From the NCBI RefSeq assembly GCF_027925305.1, contig NZ_BSDR01000001.1, positions 4,296,501 to 4,360,500 of the forward strand: DNA of 64,000 nt, given 5' to 3'. The notes beneath the pieces were generated by a model. That model was not told the origin of the DNA. It did no database searches and saw nothing but the letters and a program-made list of their open reading frames with translations. The translations under genes and the position numbers were made by a program. Positions 18,050-27,142 of this stretch are shown here, in pieces; position 1 is the first letter of the stretch; every line of letters starts with the position of its first letter. The DNA comes from Desulforhabdus amnigena. Its GTDB lineage: Bacteria; Desulfobacterota; Syntrophobacteria; Syntrophobacterales; Syntrophobacteraceae.

Positions 18050-18688
18050 TGTTCAATTTTTGATCAGAGCAAATGGTTCCCTCTGCATGCATCCCATGGG
18101 GATAACGGGCGCAGACCTGTTCAGAAAACCCTGCGGCCTTCCAAATCCGGTTACAGAAGACAGAAGAGCCCTCTCTCCTTCTTGCATTGATTGTTACAAG
18201 GAAGAATTTGAAAATACGGTGAGCCTGAAGAAAAGTTGCATGTGTCACAAAAAAACCGTTAATTAACGGCATTGAATTTCGACGCAGGCGCAATGCCGGT
18301 TGAAGAGAAGGCAATGGAAGAGCGAGCATTCAAAGATTTGCTCATATGAAAATACTCAAAACAACAGTGTTTCTTGTAACATGCGCTTTTACATACTGTC
18401 AACTTCCATGCTGTGCAGGCGGAGAGGCGGGAGGCGGCTCACGGGTTGCGGCTTAAAAGGGATAACCACGCCTTTTCCCTTGTCGATCTGTTATCTCGTG
18501 GTATAAATTTCGACGCATGGAAAGGTCGTTTTCCTTGAAATACTTCCTCCCCGCGGGTGTCACGATTTCGATCCGGTGGAAGTGTGTCGCCTCCCTGACC
18601 ACACTTCTAATGGAATGGCGGTACCGAGGGACGCCTCGTATCTTCTGAAGGGATAGATTTTTTCCCGCTAATGTAAGGTGGCCATAAG
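18050..18688. other. Divergent intergenic region
   Basis: About 639 bp between divergent genes, expected to carry both promoters. The 12-mer AATTTCGACGCA occurs twice (near 18273 and 18506). I found no convincing riboswitch, and the 68-codon frame at 18300-18506 has no support. Confidence 0.5.
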
Positions 18689-19804
18689 ATGTATTTAGAG
18701 TTTTACGGACTCAAGAAAGAGCCTTTTCATATCACTCCGGACCCGGAATTCCTTTATCTCAGCCAGAGTCACAAAGAAGCCCTGGCTGCGATGATCTATG
18801 GGGTTCAACAAAGGAAGGGATTCATCGCCGTTACGGGGGAGGTCGGTCTCGGAAAGACGACGATCCTTCATTCCTTCCTGGAACAAATCAACCACGACCA
18901 CATCAGAACCGTCTTTGTTTTCAATGCCAATGTTTCTTACGGAGACCTCTTGAAATTCATTGGAAGGGAACTGGGTGTGGAGTTTTCGTCGGACCAGACT
19001 TTTGAGATGGTTCACAGCCTGCACATGGCTCTGATCGAGGAGTACAAACAGGGAAATAATGTGGTGCTTCTTATCGATGAAGCCCAGAACATGCCGGTGG
19101 AGACTCTCGAAAATCTGAGGATGCTTTCCAATCTGGAGACATCCAAGGACAAACTTCTGCAGATCGTATTGGTCGGTCAGCCTGAACTCGAGAGTATTTT
19201 GAACCTGAACGAGTTGAGGCAGCTTCGTCAGCGCATTGCAGTGCATGCGATACTCGCTCCCCTTTCCCAAAAGGAGAGCTACGACTACATCGAGCACCGT
19301 TTATTGACATCGGGAGGCAGGAGTGCCGGCATCTTCGATCGGGGGGCCTTGAGACGTATCGTGCGACATTCGGCTGGCATACCGAGAAAGATCAACATCC
19401 TCTGTGACAATGCCCTGATCAATGGCTACGGCTATATGAAAAAGCCCGTTTCCGACAAAATCATCAAAGAAATGATCGCCGATCTGGAGGGAAAGCAGGT
19501 TGGACGGCAATGGAAATGGGTTTTCATTTCCATTACCGTCCTGGTTTTTATTGCCGGGCTGCTTTTGCTTTCTCCCTATGGCAAATGGATTCTATCGAAT
19601 GTTGCGGGATTGGGGATGCTCAAGACGCGCATGAGTGCGTCTCAGCAGAGTCAAGGCACGCTTTTGCAAAAGAAGGCTGCCGCTCCTATGCCTTCCCAGT
19701 TCGATTCCGGCATCCAGAATACTTTGAAGATTCGTAAGAAGGTGCCTGAAACTGTGGACCGGGAAGAAAAATCCAAGACCTCCGAGTCTCCAGGTGTGGA
19801 ATAA
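18689..19804 (+). CDS. ExeA/GspA-type AAA ATPase with one membrane helix
   Basis: A 371-residue ATPase. Walker A is GEVGLGKTT, Walker B VVLLIDEAQN, and RIAVHAILAPLS begins the typical ExeA sensor region. A single transmembrane helix (about residues 274-293) is followed by a short periplasmic tail rich in Ser, Lys and Gln, with no peptidoglycan-binding domain. Related proteins assemble secretion or exopolysaccharide machinery through the wall, or accompany XrtA/PEP-CTERM loci; no exosortase or type II secretion genes adjoin it here. The N-terminal MYLEFYGLKKEPFHITPDP closely resembles the second copy at 34873. AAGGTGG precedes the ATG. Confidence 0.88.
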   Translation: MYLEFYGLKKEPFHITPDPEFLYLSQSHKEALAAMIYGVQQRKGFIAVTGEVGLGKTTILHSFLEQINHDHIRTVFVFNANVSYGDLLKFIGRELGVEFSSDQTFEMVHSLHMALIEEYKQGNNVVLLIDEAQNMPVETLENLRMLSNLETSKDKLLQIVLVGQPELESILNLNELRQLRQRIAVHAILAPLSQKESYDYIEHRLLTSGGRSAGIFDRGALRRIVRHSAGIPRKINILCDNALINGYGYMKKPVSDKIIKEMIADLEGKQVGRQWKWVFISITVLVFIAGLLLLSPYGKWILSNVAGLGMLKTRMSASQQSQGTLLQKKAAAPMPSQFDSGIQNTLKIRKKVPETVDREEKSKTSESPGVE

Positions 19805-20320
19805 ATCCAAGGTCTATCTGAGCAAGATCTTCAAGGAATGGTGGAAACCGTGGAATCCCCGGGAGAAGTGGATCGGTACGAATGAGCGTTTTTAGGGAGT
19901 GAGTCGCTCTTGAAATCCCCATTTACCATGGAGGCACAGAGATCACGGAGGAATCCCATAAGAATTCCAAAATCTTCTCCGTGCTCTCCGTGTCTCCGTG
20001 GTGAATAACGGGATATTAGAATCCGCCAACTCCCTTAAGTCAAAGGCACCGGTGAGTTCGATGCTCTCCGCGATTCCCCTGAGGCTTTGGAGGAAAGAAT
20101 CGAGCGGCAGTGGCGAAGAATTCCCGGATATGATATTGGGTTCCATCAACAGACCGAAAATGTGAAAACTGCAAAGGTGAGCAGGCACGGTTGATGCCAT
20201 GGTCACCCTGTAGTTGCCTGCTTGGTATGTTGTGCACAATGTTTGATAAGGAGTTTTTCTGATCCTTGCGGCTGAATAGGCTGCATTCAAGTCATCCAAT
20301 CAAAAGGCTGGTGAAGTTGT
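19805..20320. other. Intergenic region with a copy of the ~135-bp repeat
   Basis: About 516 bp. The repeat occupies 19898-20035. The rest (20036-20320) precedes the S1 gene. A minus-strand frame across 19943-20299 is partly repeat sequence and is not called. Confidence 0.5.
19898..20035 (+). repeat. Dispersed ~135-bp hairpin repeat, copy A
   Basis: It begins AGTGAGTCGCTCTTGAAAT, holds the arm ACCATGGAGGCACAGAGA and the counter-arm CTCCGTGTCTCCGTGGTGA, and ends ATCCGCCAACTCCCT. Copies B (37830-37967, inverted) and C (61270-61400) match over essentially the whole length. Confidence 0.9.
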
Positions 20321-21529
20321 ATGCAAGAAGAATATCAGGAGAGTTTTGAGGAAAACGAAGAAAAGAGCTTTGCCGAACTTCTGGAAGAGAGTTTTATAAA
20401 ACCCGAAAGATTGGAGCCGGGCCAGAAGGTGAAGGCGGTGATTGTCAAGATCACCCCTGAGACCGTTTTTATCGATCTCGGAGGTAAAAGCGAAGGATAT
20501 ATCGACAGCAAGGAATTCCTGGATGCCGAAGGCCGCCTCACAGTGAAAGAAGGCGATACCATCCAGGCGTATTTCCTTTCGAAAGGTCAAAACGAAAAAC
20601 TTTTCACTACCAAGATCGGTGCAGGGGACAGTGCGCGCCGGTTTCTGGAAGAAGCATGGCAAAACGGCATTCCTGTGGAAGGCTTGGTGGAAAGAGAGAT
20701 CAAGGGCGGTTTTGAAGTCAAAATTGCCGGAAACGTGCGCAGCTTTTGTCCTTTTTCGCAGATGGGTTTGCACAGGGTCAATGATCCTGGTCAATTTATT
20801 GGACAGCGGCTTCATTTTAAGATCACGGAATATGCTGAAAAGGGACGCAATGTGATCGTCTCCAACAGGGCCGTTCTGGAAGAAGAACGCCAGACCCAGA
20901 AGGAGCTTTTGAAGAAATCCCTACAGGAGGGAATGACCGTCAAGGGTGTCATCACTTCCATTCGGGATTTCGGCGCTTTCGTCAATATTGGAGCCATCGA
21001 GGGATTGCTTCCCGTTTCTGAGATCAGTTGGGGGAGAGTGGAAGATATCCGCAATGTTCTGAATGTCGGGCAGGAAGTGGAGGTGGTGATTGTCAAGCTG
21101 GACTGGGAGAATGACCGTTTTTCGTTCAGTCTGAAAGAAGCATTGCCCGATCCCTGGGACACGGCGGAAGCGAAGTATCCCGTGGGATCTTACCAGAGGG
21201 GCACTGTGGTGCGTCTCACCAATTTCGGAGCTTTTGTTTCCCTTGGCGAAGGGGTGGACGGACTGCTGCATATTTCCAAATTGGGTGCGGGCAAACGCAT
21301 CAATCATCCCCGTGAGGTGCTCGCGGTCGGCCAAACCGTGGAGGTCAAAATTGAATCTCTGGATAAAGATAACAAGCGGATTTCCCTTTCAATGGTTCTC
21401 GACAATCGCAGAGACGAAGAAGAGGATGCAACCGGGGATTATGAAAGCTATCTGGAAGAAAAACCAAAATCCATGGGGACGCTGGGAGACATGCTGAAGG
21501 CCAAGCTCTCGAAAAAAAATAAAAAATAG
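20321..21529 (+). CDS. Ribosomal protein S1-like protein with four S1 domains
   Basis: A 402-residue protein of tandem OB-fold RNA-binding S1 domains, at about residues 35-100, 115-185, 200-270 and 287-357. The third and fourth carry the diagnostic FGAFVNIG / EGLLPVSEIS and FGAFVSLG / DGLLHISKLG patterns; the first has TVFIDLGGKSEGYI. An acidic N-terminus and a Lys-rich C-terminus bracket the array. E. coli S1 has six domains in 557 residues. This form may be a shorter S1 or a paralogue that regulates translation or stability of particular mRNAs. The ribosome site before the ATG is weak (GGTGAAG). A hairpin at 21623-21671 probably ends the transcript. Confidence 0.88.
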   Translation: MQEEYQESFEENEEKSFAELLEESFIKPERLEPGQKVKAVIVKITPETVFIDLGGKSEGYIDSKEFLDAEGRLTVKEGDTIQAYFLSKGQNEKLFTTKIGAGDSARRFLEEAWQNGIPVEGLVEREIKGGFEVKIAGNVRSFCPFSQMGLHRVNDPGQFIGQRLHFKITEYAEKGRNVIVSNRAVLEEERQTQKELLKKSLQEGMTVKGVITSIRDFGAFVNIGAIEGLLPVSEISWGRVEDIRNVLNVGQEVEVVIVKLDWENDRFSFSLKEALPDPWDTAEAKYPVGSYQRGTVVRLTNFGAFVSLGEGVDGLLHISKLGAGKRINHPREVLAVGQTVEVKIESLDKDNKRISLSMVLDNRRDEEEDATGDYESYLEEKPKSMGTLGDMLKAKLSKKNKK

Positions 21530-21622
21530 AGCGTCTTCTGAAACTTCCGAGAGCGGACAGGGGGATTCTATAGCAAGAGAATTTCGTGACTTCGCGTTGC
21601 GCACCTCTTGCTATACTCTGCG

Positions 21623-21671
21623 CGGCTGAGACCCTGACTTCTCGATGACCCTGAAGTCAAGGTTTCAGCCG
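21623..21671. terminator. Hairpin between convergent genes, likely bidirectional terminator (repeat family 2)
   Basis: Arms CGGCTGAGACCCTGACTTC and GAAGTCAAGGTTTCAGCCG pair over 19 positions, with one wobble and one mismatch, around an 11-nt loop; TTT follows on the plus strand. It lies between the S1 gene and the membrane-protein gene. A related sequence recurs at 24372-24410. Confidence 0.6.
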
Positions 21672-21735
21672 TTTGCGGCATATAATCCTCCATGAAATTT
21701 CCTGTGATTTTAGGAAAACTGAACCATTTCAAATT

Positions 21736-22818
21736 TCAACTCCTTTCCGCCGATCGCATCAGATTTTCCACTGCGGCGCATTCCAGTCCGAAGGGCAGAT
21801 AGCCCGCGTATCCGAGTAAAGGCATTTCAAAAAGTTCAAACCTCTGCACGAAGGGAATGGTGTATTCCCATCGTGCCAGGCTGTAATAGTTCCACATTTC
21901 CCAAAACCCGCCGCAGATCAGTCCCGCCATTACGGAAGCCATACCCAACCGCCAGTCCCCCTCGGCGATTCCCGACAGGATGTGCCTTTCCCCGGCAAGA
22001 GTTTGGAGGCAGACCATGATGAGGAACGGAGAGACCCACAGGAAAGAAAAAAAATAATCCGGATAGACACCGACACCGGTGAGAATCATGCCTGCACCCG
22101 CCAGAACGATGGCCGCCAATGCTTTGGGGTGAGAAGGCCTCAGGGGAAGAAAGTTAGCATAGGCTTGCTGAAGACGCTCCCAGCCGATCAGACATTCCCG
22201 TACGCTCAGGACCGCTGGAAGAACGGTTGAAAAGGGCAGGGTGCTGGAAAGGAAATATTGCAAAGCGTCGTAGCGGGGCACCTGATAATGCCAGTTCTGA
22301 ACGAATCGATTGAGGTATTCAAAATACCACCAGAAAAGGCTGCTGACGGGGAAGAGCAGCAGGAAGAAACGCGTATGATTCACCAGGAGACATTGTCCTC
22401 TCATCTTGTATCCCACGGCATTGACAACCAGGATGAAAGAAAGCCATAAAGGCGTGAAAGTATAGGCCTGGAAGGGAGCAAACCAGGCGAATCGGTTCCA
22501 GGCAAGAATCCATGAAACGGAACCGGCCGCAAGTCCGGCCCATCCCCACCAGGGAAACGGACAGCGCTTGGGTGGGGAACCTGTTTTCTCCTTTTGTGCG
22601 TGAAACAATCGCCATCCCAAAGGGGCGGTCGTGAGGACGATCAAGAAAGAGTAGGCGACAAATGCGCTCCAGGAAAAGGGAGCGTGTGTCGCATAGTGTG
22701 TTCTTGGGGGGAATTCAAGGTAGTTGCCGATGGGAGCACCTTTCAGATAAACACCGAGCAGGGGGAGTCCCAGCAACATTCCCGAGAACGGAATCCATTT
22801 TGAAACAAAGTTTTTCAT
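21736..22818 (-). CDS. Polytopic membrane protein, unknown function
   Basis: About 360 residues with roughly eight to ten hydrophobic segments (for example GMLLGLPLLGVYL, AYSFLIVLTTAPLGW, LSFILVVNAVGY, AIVLAGAGMILTGVGVY). It is rich in Trp and aromatic residues. ATG 22818 has GGAGAC nearby and is preferred over ATG 22830. A repeated-looking architecture of paired helices with WNRFAWF and WEMWNYYSLARW loops is visible, but I do not recognise the family. It stands alone on the minus strand between the S1 gene and the queuosine genes, so context gives no function. Likely inner membrane. Confidence 0.75.
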   Translation of the reverse strand: MKNFVSKWIPFSGMLLGLPLLGVYLKGAPIGNYLEFPPRTHYATHAPFSWSAFVAYSFLIVLTTAPLGWRLFHAQKEKTGSPPKRCPFPWWGWAGLAAGSVSWILAWNRFAWFAPFQAYTFTPLWLSFILVVNAVGYKMRGQCLLVNHTRFFLLLFPVSSLFWWYFEYLNRFVQNWHYQVPRYDALQYFLSSTLPFSTVLPAVLSVRECLIGWERLQQAYANFLPLRPSHPKALAAIVLAGAGMILTGVGVYPDYFFSFLWVSPFLIMVCLQTLAGERHILSGIAEGDWRLGMASVMAGLICGGFWEMWNYYSLARWEYTIPFVQRFELFEMPLLGYAGYLPFGLECAAVENLMRSAERS

Positions 22819-23312
22819 AATAGTCTCCATCTCAAAAAGGATGCGTTGGAATTTCTTGTGCGTCTTTGAATGGAATCAGGCCGGACCTTCTCTTGACTCC
22901 TGTGAGGTTTGATCTCTTCTGGAGACGCTATTTTATCCGATAAAAGCCTTTCAGCGTCCAGCCTTTTTCCATAATCTGATTCCCGCAGTCTGGTTTTTTT
23001 GATTCCATGTGTCGTAGAGAGTTTCAACCGGTCTTTTCTTTGGCCTGCTGAAAAAGTTATAAATTTTAAATTTGCGGCCTGTACATCAAGAATGTTAAGA
23101 GGGGAATCTTTTTTAACTCCCACGGCCGGAACGGTCGCAACGAAAAATGAAAGAAGACAAAGACAACAGGGGAAGCGGGAAAAGCTCTTGAAAAGTGATG
23201 TTAGCATGAGCCATGAACCATGAGCTATGAACCATGAGCCATGAACCATAAACCATGAGCTTTTTTTCATATAAACCCGGACAGGAATATATCGGCAGGA
23301 ACGGAGGTTTAA
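22819..23312. other. Divergent intergenic region upstream of queD
   Basis: About 494 bp between a minus-strand and a plus-strand gene. It holds the heptamer array at 23206-23261. No preQ1-type riboswitch was recognised. A long minus-strand frame through it (22815-23963) runs antisense to queD and is not supported. Confidence 0.5.
23206..23261 (+). repeat. Heptamer tandem repeat, eight units
   Basis: Eight contiguous 7-bp units alternate ATGAGCC/T and ATGAACC (one ATAAACC), so the array can also be read as four 14-bp units. It ends 51 nt before the queD start. Confidence 0.92.
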
Positions 23313-23693
23313 ATGCCTGGAGTTTTTGAGGTCTATGTGAAAACACATTTTTCCGCCGCGCATCGACTCCGCGGATATCCCGGCGATTGTGCCCGAGTGC
23401 ATGGACACAACTGGATCATAGAAGTGTATGTGCAGTGCAGAAAATTGAACGAAATCGGAATCGCCATCGACTTCCGTGATATCAAGAATGCCGTGAAGGA
23501 AGTTCTTGGCAGGATGGACCATTGTGATCTCAATGATCTGCCCGCCTTTAAAGATGAGAACCCCACTTCGGAAAATATTGCCGGATTTCTTTACCGGGAA
23601 CTTTCTCGAGCACTGAATGACGGGACGGTCAAGATTTCCAAAGTCAAAGTCTGTGAAACACCCGGCGCCGGTGCTATCTACTGGGAGGATTGA
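23313..23693 (+). CDS. queD: 6-carboxy-5,6,7,8-tetrahydropterin synthase QueD
   Basis: A 126-residue T-fold enzyme converting 7,8-dihydroneopterin triphosphate to 6-carboxytetrahydropterin, the second step of queuosine precursor synthesis. The zinc histidines are in HFSAAHRL and VHGHNW; the catalytic Cys is in GDCARVHGH. IDFRDIK and MDHCDLND are family motifs, and the C-terminal VCETPGAGAIYWE holds the pterin-anchoring Glu. GGAGG precedes the ATG. The stop codon touches the GTG of queE, so the two are translationally linked. Confidence 0.96.
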   Translation: MPGVFEVYVKTHFSAAHRLRGYPGDCARVHGHNWIIEVYVQCRKLNEIGIAIDFRDIKNAVKEVLGRMDHCDLNDLPAFKDENPTSENIAGFLYRELSRALNDGTVKISKVKVCETPGAGAIYWED

Positions 23694-24341
23694 GTGGCTC
23701 TTGCGGTAAATGAAATCTTCTACAGTATCCAGGGGGAATCGACTTATGCGGGATGGCCGTGCATTTTCGTGAGGCTTTCGGGGTGCAATCTCCGTTGTTC
23801 CTATTGCGATACACAATATGCCTACGATGAAGGGGAAGGGATGGCGATTCCCGACATCCTGAATCGTTTGCAGTTGATAGATTGTGGGCTTGTGGAAGTA
23901 ACCGGCGGCGAACCCCTTATCCAGGAAGAGACTCCAGAACTCATCACCCGTTTGATCGATCATGGATACAGGGTTCTTCTGGAAACCAACGGCAGTCAGG
24001 ATATTTCAAGGGTCGACAACCGCTGCATCAAAATTGTCGACTTCAAATGCCCGTCCAGCGGGGAATCGGATTCCAATGATCTTACCAATGTCGAGCGTTT
24101 GACGGAGCAGGATGAGGTCAAATGCGTGATTGCGGACAGGGAGGATTATATATTTGCCAGGGAGATAGCCCGCCGAACCTTGTGCGGTTGTTCTCGCGCA
24201 AATACAATCCACTTTTCCCCTGTTTTCGGGTTGCTGGAGCCGAAACAATTGACCGAATGGATTCTGGAAGACCGTCTTCGGGTGCGGCTCAACCTGCAAT
24301 TGCAAAAAATAATCTGGAGTCCCGATCGGCGGGGAGTGTGA
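23694..24341 (+). CDS. queE: 7-carboxy-7-deazaguanine synthase QueE (radical SAM)
   Basis: A 215-residue radical SAM enzyme that contracts the carboxy-tetrahydropterin ring to 7-carboxy-7-deazaguanine. The cluster motif is GCNLRCSYCDTQ (CX3CX2C), with FYSIQGES at the N-terminus and EVTGGEPLIQ for SAM contact. GTG 23694 follows the queD stop directly and GGAGGAT lies eight nucleotides upstream, so GTG is the start. The length suits the family. The next gene, queC, begins 205 nt later after a hairpin. Confidence 0.96.
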   Translation: MALAVNEIFYSIQGESTYAGWPCIFVRLSGCNLRCSYCDTQYAYDEGEGMAIPDILNRLQLIDCGLVEVTGGEPLIQEETPELITRLIDHGYRVLLETNGSQDISRVDNRCIKIVDFKCPSSGESDSNDLTNVERLTEQDEVKCVIADREDYIFAREIARRTLCGCSRANTIHFSPVFGLLEPKQLTEWILEDRLRVRLNLQLQKIIWSPDRRGV

Positions 24342-24371
24342 TATCCGGATCCTTTTATACTGTGAAGGGTT

Positions 24372-24410
24372 GAAACCTTGACTTCCAAGGTCGTCGAGAA
24401 GTCAGGATCT
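24372..24410 (+). repeat. Hairpin repeat family 2, second copy
   Basis: GAAACCTTGACTTC and GAAGTCAGGATCTC form a partly paired hairpin around CAAGGTCGTCGA. The sequence matches the reverse complement of 21623-21671. It sits between queE and queC and could attenuate or process the transcript. Confidence 0.65.
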
Positions 24411-24546
24411 CATCTGGAAGGATATCTCCTGATGGATCGGTTCGGTTTTGAGTGGCGTCTCCTCAAATCTTTTGTTATGCAGCAGAAAGCGGATGATGGC
24501 CTCGTGTCGTGAAGTGCGGGGGCCATTTGAAAACGAGGTATACAAT

Positions 24547-25254
24547 ATGCCGGAAAAGCAATCGGCAAAGGCCGTGGTGTTGTTTTCAGGGGGACTCGAT
24601 TCCACTACCTGTCTGGCCATAGCCAAGGCAGAAGGTTATGAGCCTTGTGCGCTCAGTTTTGATTATCATCAGCGGCACCGTGTAGAAATCGAAGCCGCAC
24701 GGCGCGTGGCATCGGCACTTGGAGTTCGTGAGCACATGATCCTGGAAGTTCCCCTTCGGCGGATCGGGGGATCGGCATTGACCGATGACCTTGCTGTTCC
24801 CAGGGATGTCTCTCCGGAGGAAATGCAGAAGAGAATTCCGGCCACTTATGTTCCCGCCCGAAATACCATTTTTCTCTCTTATGCTCTCGCATGGGCGGAG
24901 GTCCTCGGCGCCCCGGATATTTTTGTCGGAGTAAATGCCTTGGATTATTCGGGCTATCCGGATTGTCGCCCTGAATATATCGAGGCCTTTGAGCGGATGG
25001 CCAACCTGGCGACCAGGGAGTCGGTGGAAGGCAAGCTGCATTTCCGAATCCATACGCCCCTCATTCACCTGACCAAGGCTCAGATCATTGCGCGAGGTAT
25101 GGAATTGGGAGTGGACTACGGCATCACCCATTCGTGCTATGATCCGGATGAGGAGGGACTCGCCTGCGGACACTGCGACAGTTGCCTGCTTCGCAAGAAG
25201 GGTTTTGCCGAAGCGGGAATTCCTGATCCTACGCGCTACGCTCCTTTTGCTTGA
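24547..25254 (+). CDS. queC: 7-cyano-7-deazaguanine synthase QueC
   Basis: About 235 residues. It uses ATP and ammonia to turn 7-carboxy-7-deazaguanine into preQ0. The PP-loop is [16 protein letters not shown]. Four zinc cysteines are visible in [15 protein letters not shown] and [10 protein letters not shown]. The start at 24547 matches the family N-terminus and has GAGG upstream; an in-frame ATG at 24448 would add 33 unrelated residues. It lies between queE and queF, giving a complete queD-E-C-F set for preQ1 formation. Confidence 0.96.
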   Translation: MPEKQSAKAVVLFSGGLDSTTCLAIAKAEGYEPCALSFDYHQRHRVEIEAARRVASALGVREHMILEVPLRRIGGSALTDDLAVPRDVSPEEMQKRIPATYVPARNTIFLSYALAWAEVLGAPDIFVGVNALDYSGYPDCRPEYIEAFERMANLATRESVEGKLHFRIHTPLIHLTKAQIIARGMELGVDYGITHSCYDPDEEGLACGHCDSCLLRKKGFAEAGIPDPTRYAPFA

Positions 25255-25357
25255 AGCGATTGCACCGTTTTACCAGGTAACTGTTGTGCGTGAACCGTTC
25301 TGGGAGTTTCGATACGATTTGTTTTATGGCTTTTTTGTTCATGATGTGGAGAATTGA

Positions 25358-25822
25358 ATGACGACGAACTATTCCGGATTGACTCAGTTGGGGGCAAAAG
25401 CGGAAATCCCTTCCTCACCTGAAAATGCTCCGTTGGAAACTTTTTCGAATCCCCATCCCAATGTGGACTATACTGTGCGCCTGACCGCCCCGGAATTCAC
25501 CACCGTTTGTCCCCTTACGGGACAGCCGGATTTTGCCACCCTCGTTGTGGATTACGTTCCCGGAGATCGCCTCGTCGAGAGTAAGTCCTTCAAATTGTTT
25601 CTGAACAGTTTTCGCAATCACGGGACATTTCACGAGGATTGTACGGTGTACGTGCACAATCGCCTGCGTGAAGCTCTGGCTCCCAAGTACATAAGGGTTG
25701 TGGGGTTATGGTTTGCCCGCGGTGGAATCCCCATCGATGTGGTCGTGGAAACGGGAAGCCTTCCGCCCAACTGCAGCCCCTTGCCTCTCGGCAAGAGCAC
25801 TTATCGGGGGGGAAGAGAGTAA
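25358..25822 (+). CDS. queF: NADPH-dependent preQ0 reductase QueF (short type)
   Basis: A 154-residue T-fold nitrile reductase, reducing preQ0 to preQ1. The catalytic Cys is in TTVCPLTGQPDFA, followed by VVDYVPGDRLVESKSFK and the FRNHGTFHE motif with its His and Glu. The length fits the short unimodular class. It begins 103 nt after queC. No tgt or queA is present in the window. Confidence 0.96.
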   Translation: MTTNYSGLTQLGAKAEIPSSPENAPLETFSNPHPNVDYTVRLTAPEFTTVCPLTGQPDFATLVVDYVPGDRLVESKSFKLFLNSFRNHGTFHEDCTVYVHNRLREALAPKYIRVVGLWFARGGIPIDVVVETGSLPPNCSPLPLGKSTYRGGRE

Positions 25823-25879
25823 CTTGAACCTGGTGATTTACTGCCGCTGGTCTCGATATTCGAAAGGGTTGGCTTTACC

Positions 25880-27100
25880 ATGAGCAATAGGAGAATCGGT
25901 GTATGGCTGGTGGGAGCTTTGGGTTCCATTGCGACCACTGTGATCCTTGGAGCCTTGTCTTTCAGAAAGGGAACGAAAGAAACCACGGGTATGATCACGG
26001 AAACCGGCAGTTTCAAAGAGCTCGGGCTGGTCTCCCTGGATCGATTGGAGTTTGGGGGATGTGACCTGCGAAAGGGACGACTCCGGGATGCAGCCCGTCA
26101 TGTTGTCCGGGAAACGGGTGCCCTGAGTTCCGAGTTTCTGGAAGAGATCGATGAAGATCTTATGGCCATCGAGCGTGATATCCAAATGGGGACGGTCAGG
26201 AATTGCGGGGAGGCCATCCGAAAGCTCTCTGTTTCAACTTTGTTCGACGAGGGATCGATCCGGCAGGAAGTCGCGGCGATCTGCGGCCAGTTCCGGAGCT
26301 TCAAAGAGAGAAAATCGCTGGATGAGCTCGTCGTGGTCAATCTGGCTTCAACGGAACCACCTCTGCCGATTCAGGAGGTACATCATGACCTGGGGGCTTT
26401 TGAAGCCGCATTGGACCGCAATGATCTCGATGTGGTGAGAGCGAGCACGATCTATGCCTATGCCGCTGTCCAGGAAGGGTGTCCTTACATCAATTTTACG
26501 CCGTCCAATGGGGCCCTCATACCGGCAGTGGTAGAAATGGCGGAGCGAAATGGGGTCCCTGTTATGGGAAACGATGGAAAAACCGGAGAGACCCTGGTGA
26601 AGTCCGCCCTGGCGCCCATGTTCCTGTGCCGGAATCTGCAGGTTCTGAGTTGGGAGGGCTTCAATATTCTCGGCAATATGGATGGATGCGTTCTGGACCA
26701 TCCGGAAAACAGGGAATCGAAAATAAAGAGCAAGGACCAGGTGCTTTCAAAGATCCTGGGCTATACGCCCCATTCTCGAGTCCATATCCATTACGTCCCC
26801 TCCCTGGACGATCAGAAAACGGCCTGGGATTACATTCATTTCAAGGGGTTCCTCGGCACCAAGATGTCCCTCCAGTTCGTCTGGCAGGGATATGATTCCC
26901 TCCTGGCCGCCCCCCTGGTTCTGGACCTGGTCCGCCTGGCCGAACTGGCTAAAAGGCGCGGAGAATCGGGACTGATGCCCCATCTTGCCTCCTATTTCAA
27001 GGCGCCGATGGGCGTGGAAGAATACCGTCTGAACGAGCAATTCGAGATGCTGCTGAATTACGCAAGGAAAGCCGGTGGCGGAGATGACCGGGTGGCCTGA
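25880..27100 (+). CDS. ino1: Inositol-3-phosphate synthase
   Basis: A 406-residue NAD-dependent enzyme cyclising glucose-6-phosphate to 1D-myo-inositol 3-phosphate. The N-terminal nucleotide fold is GVWLVGALGSIATT. Family regions include VVNLASTEPP, INFTPSNGA, MGNDGKTGETLVKS and SWEGFNILGNMDG, and the catalytic lysine stretch near ENRESKIKSKDQ. Length and motifs fit the prokaryotic branch. Two TIM-barrel isomerase genes follow within 42 and 20 nt, and a methylmalonyl-CoA decarboxylase after that, so all may form one operon. Whether inositol goes to lipids, a compatible solute or an intermediate is not shown. Confidence 0.94.
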   Translation: MSNRRIGVWLVGALGSIATTVILGALSFRKGTKETTGMITETGSFKELGLVSLDRLEFGGCDLRKGRLRDAARHVVRETGALSSEFLEEIDEDLMAIERDIQMGTVRNCGEAIRKLSVSTLFDEGSIRQEVAAICGQFRSFKERKSLDELVVVNLASTEPPLPIQEVHHDLGAFEAALDRNDLDVVRASTIYAYAAVQEGCPYINFTPSNGALIPAVVEMAERNGVPVMGNDGKTGETLVKSALAPMFLCRNLQVLSWEGFNILGNMDGCVLDHPENRESKIKSKDQVLSKILGYTPHSRVHIHYVPSLDDQKTAWDYIHFKGFLGTKMSLQFVWQGYDSLLAAPLVLDLVRLAELAKRRGESGLMPHLASYFKAPMGVEEYRLNEQFEMLLNYARKAGGGDDRVA

Positions 27101-27142
27101 CGGCTCGAACAGGGATTGCCGATTGTTGAGTATTAGAGCAAA

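Noticed and set aside
19943..20299. 118-codon minus-strand frame
   Set aside because: Its C-terminal third is the dispersed repeat and no ribosome site or motif is visible.
23206..23261. CRISPR-like array
   Set aside because: Units are 7 bp without spacers, so it is a simple tandem repeat.
22819..23312. preQ1 riboswitch upstream of queD
   Set aside because: I could not find the characteristic hairpin and A-rich tail of any preQ1 class.
22815..23963. 382-codon minus-strand frame
   Set aside because: It runs antisense to queD and queE and includes translated heptamer repeats.
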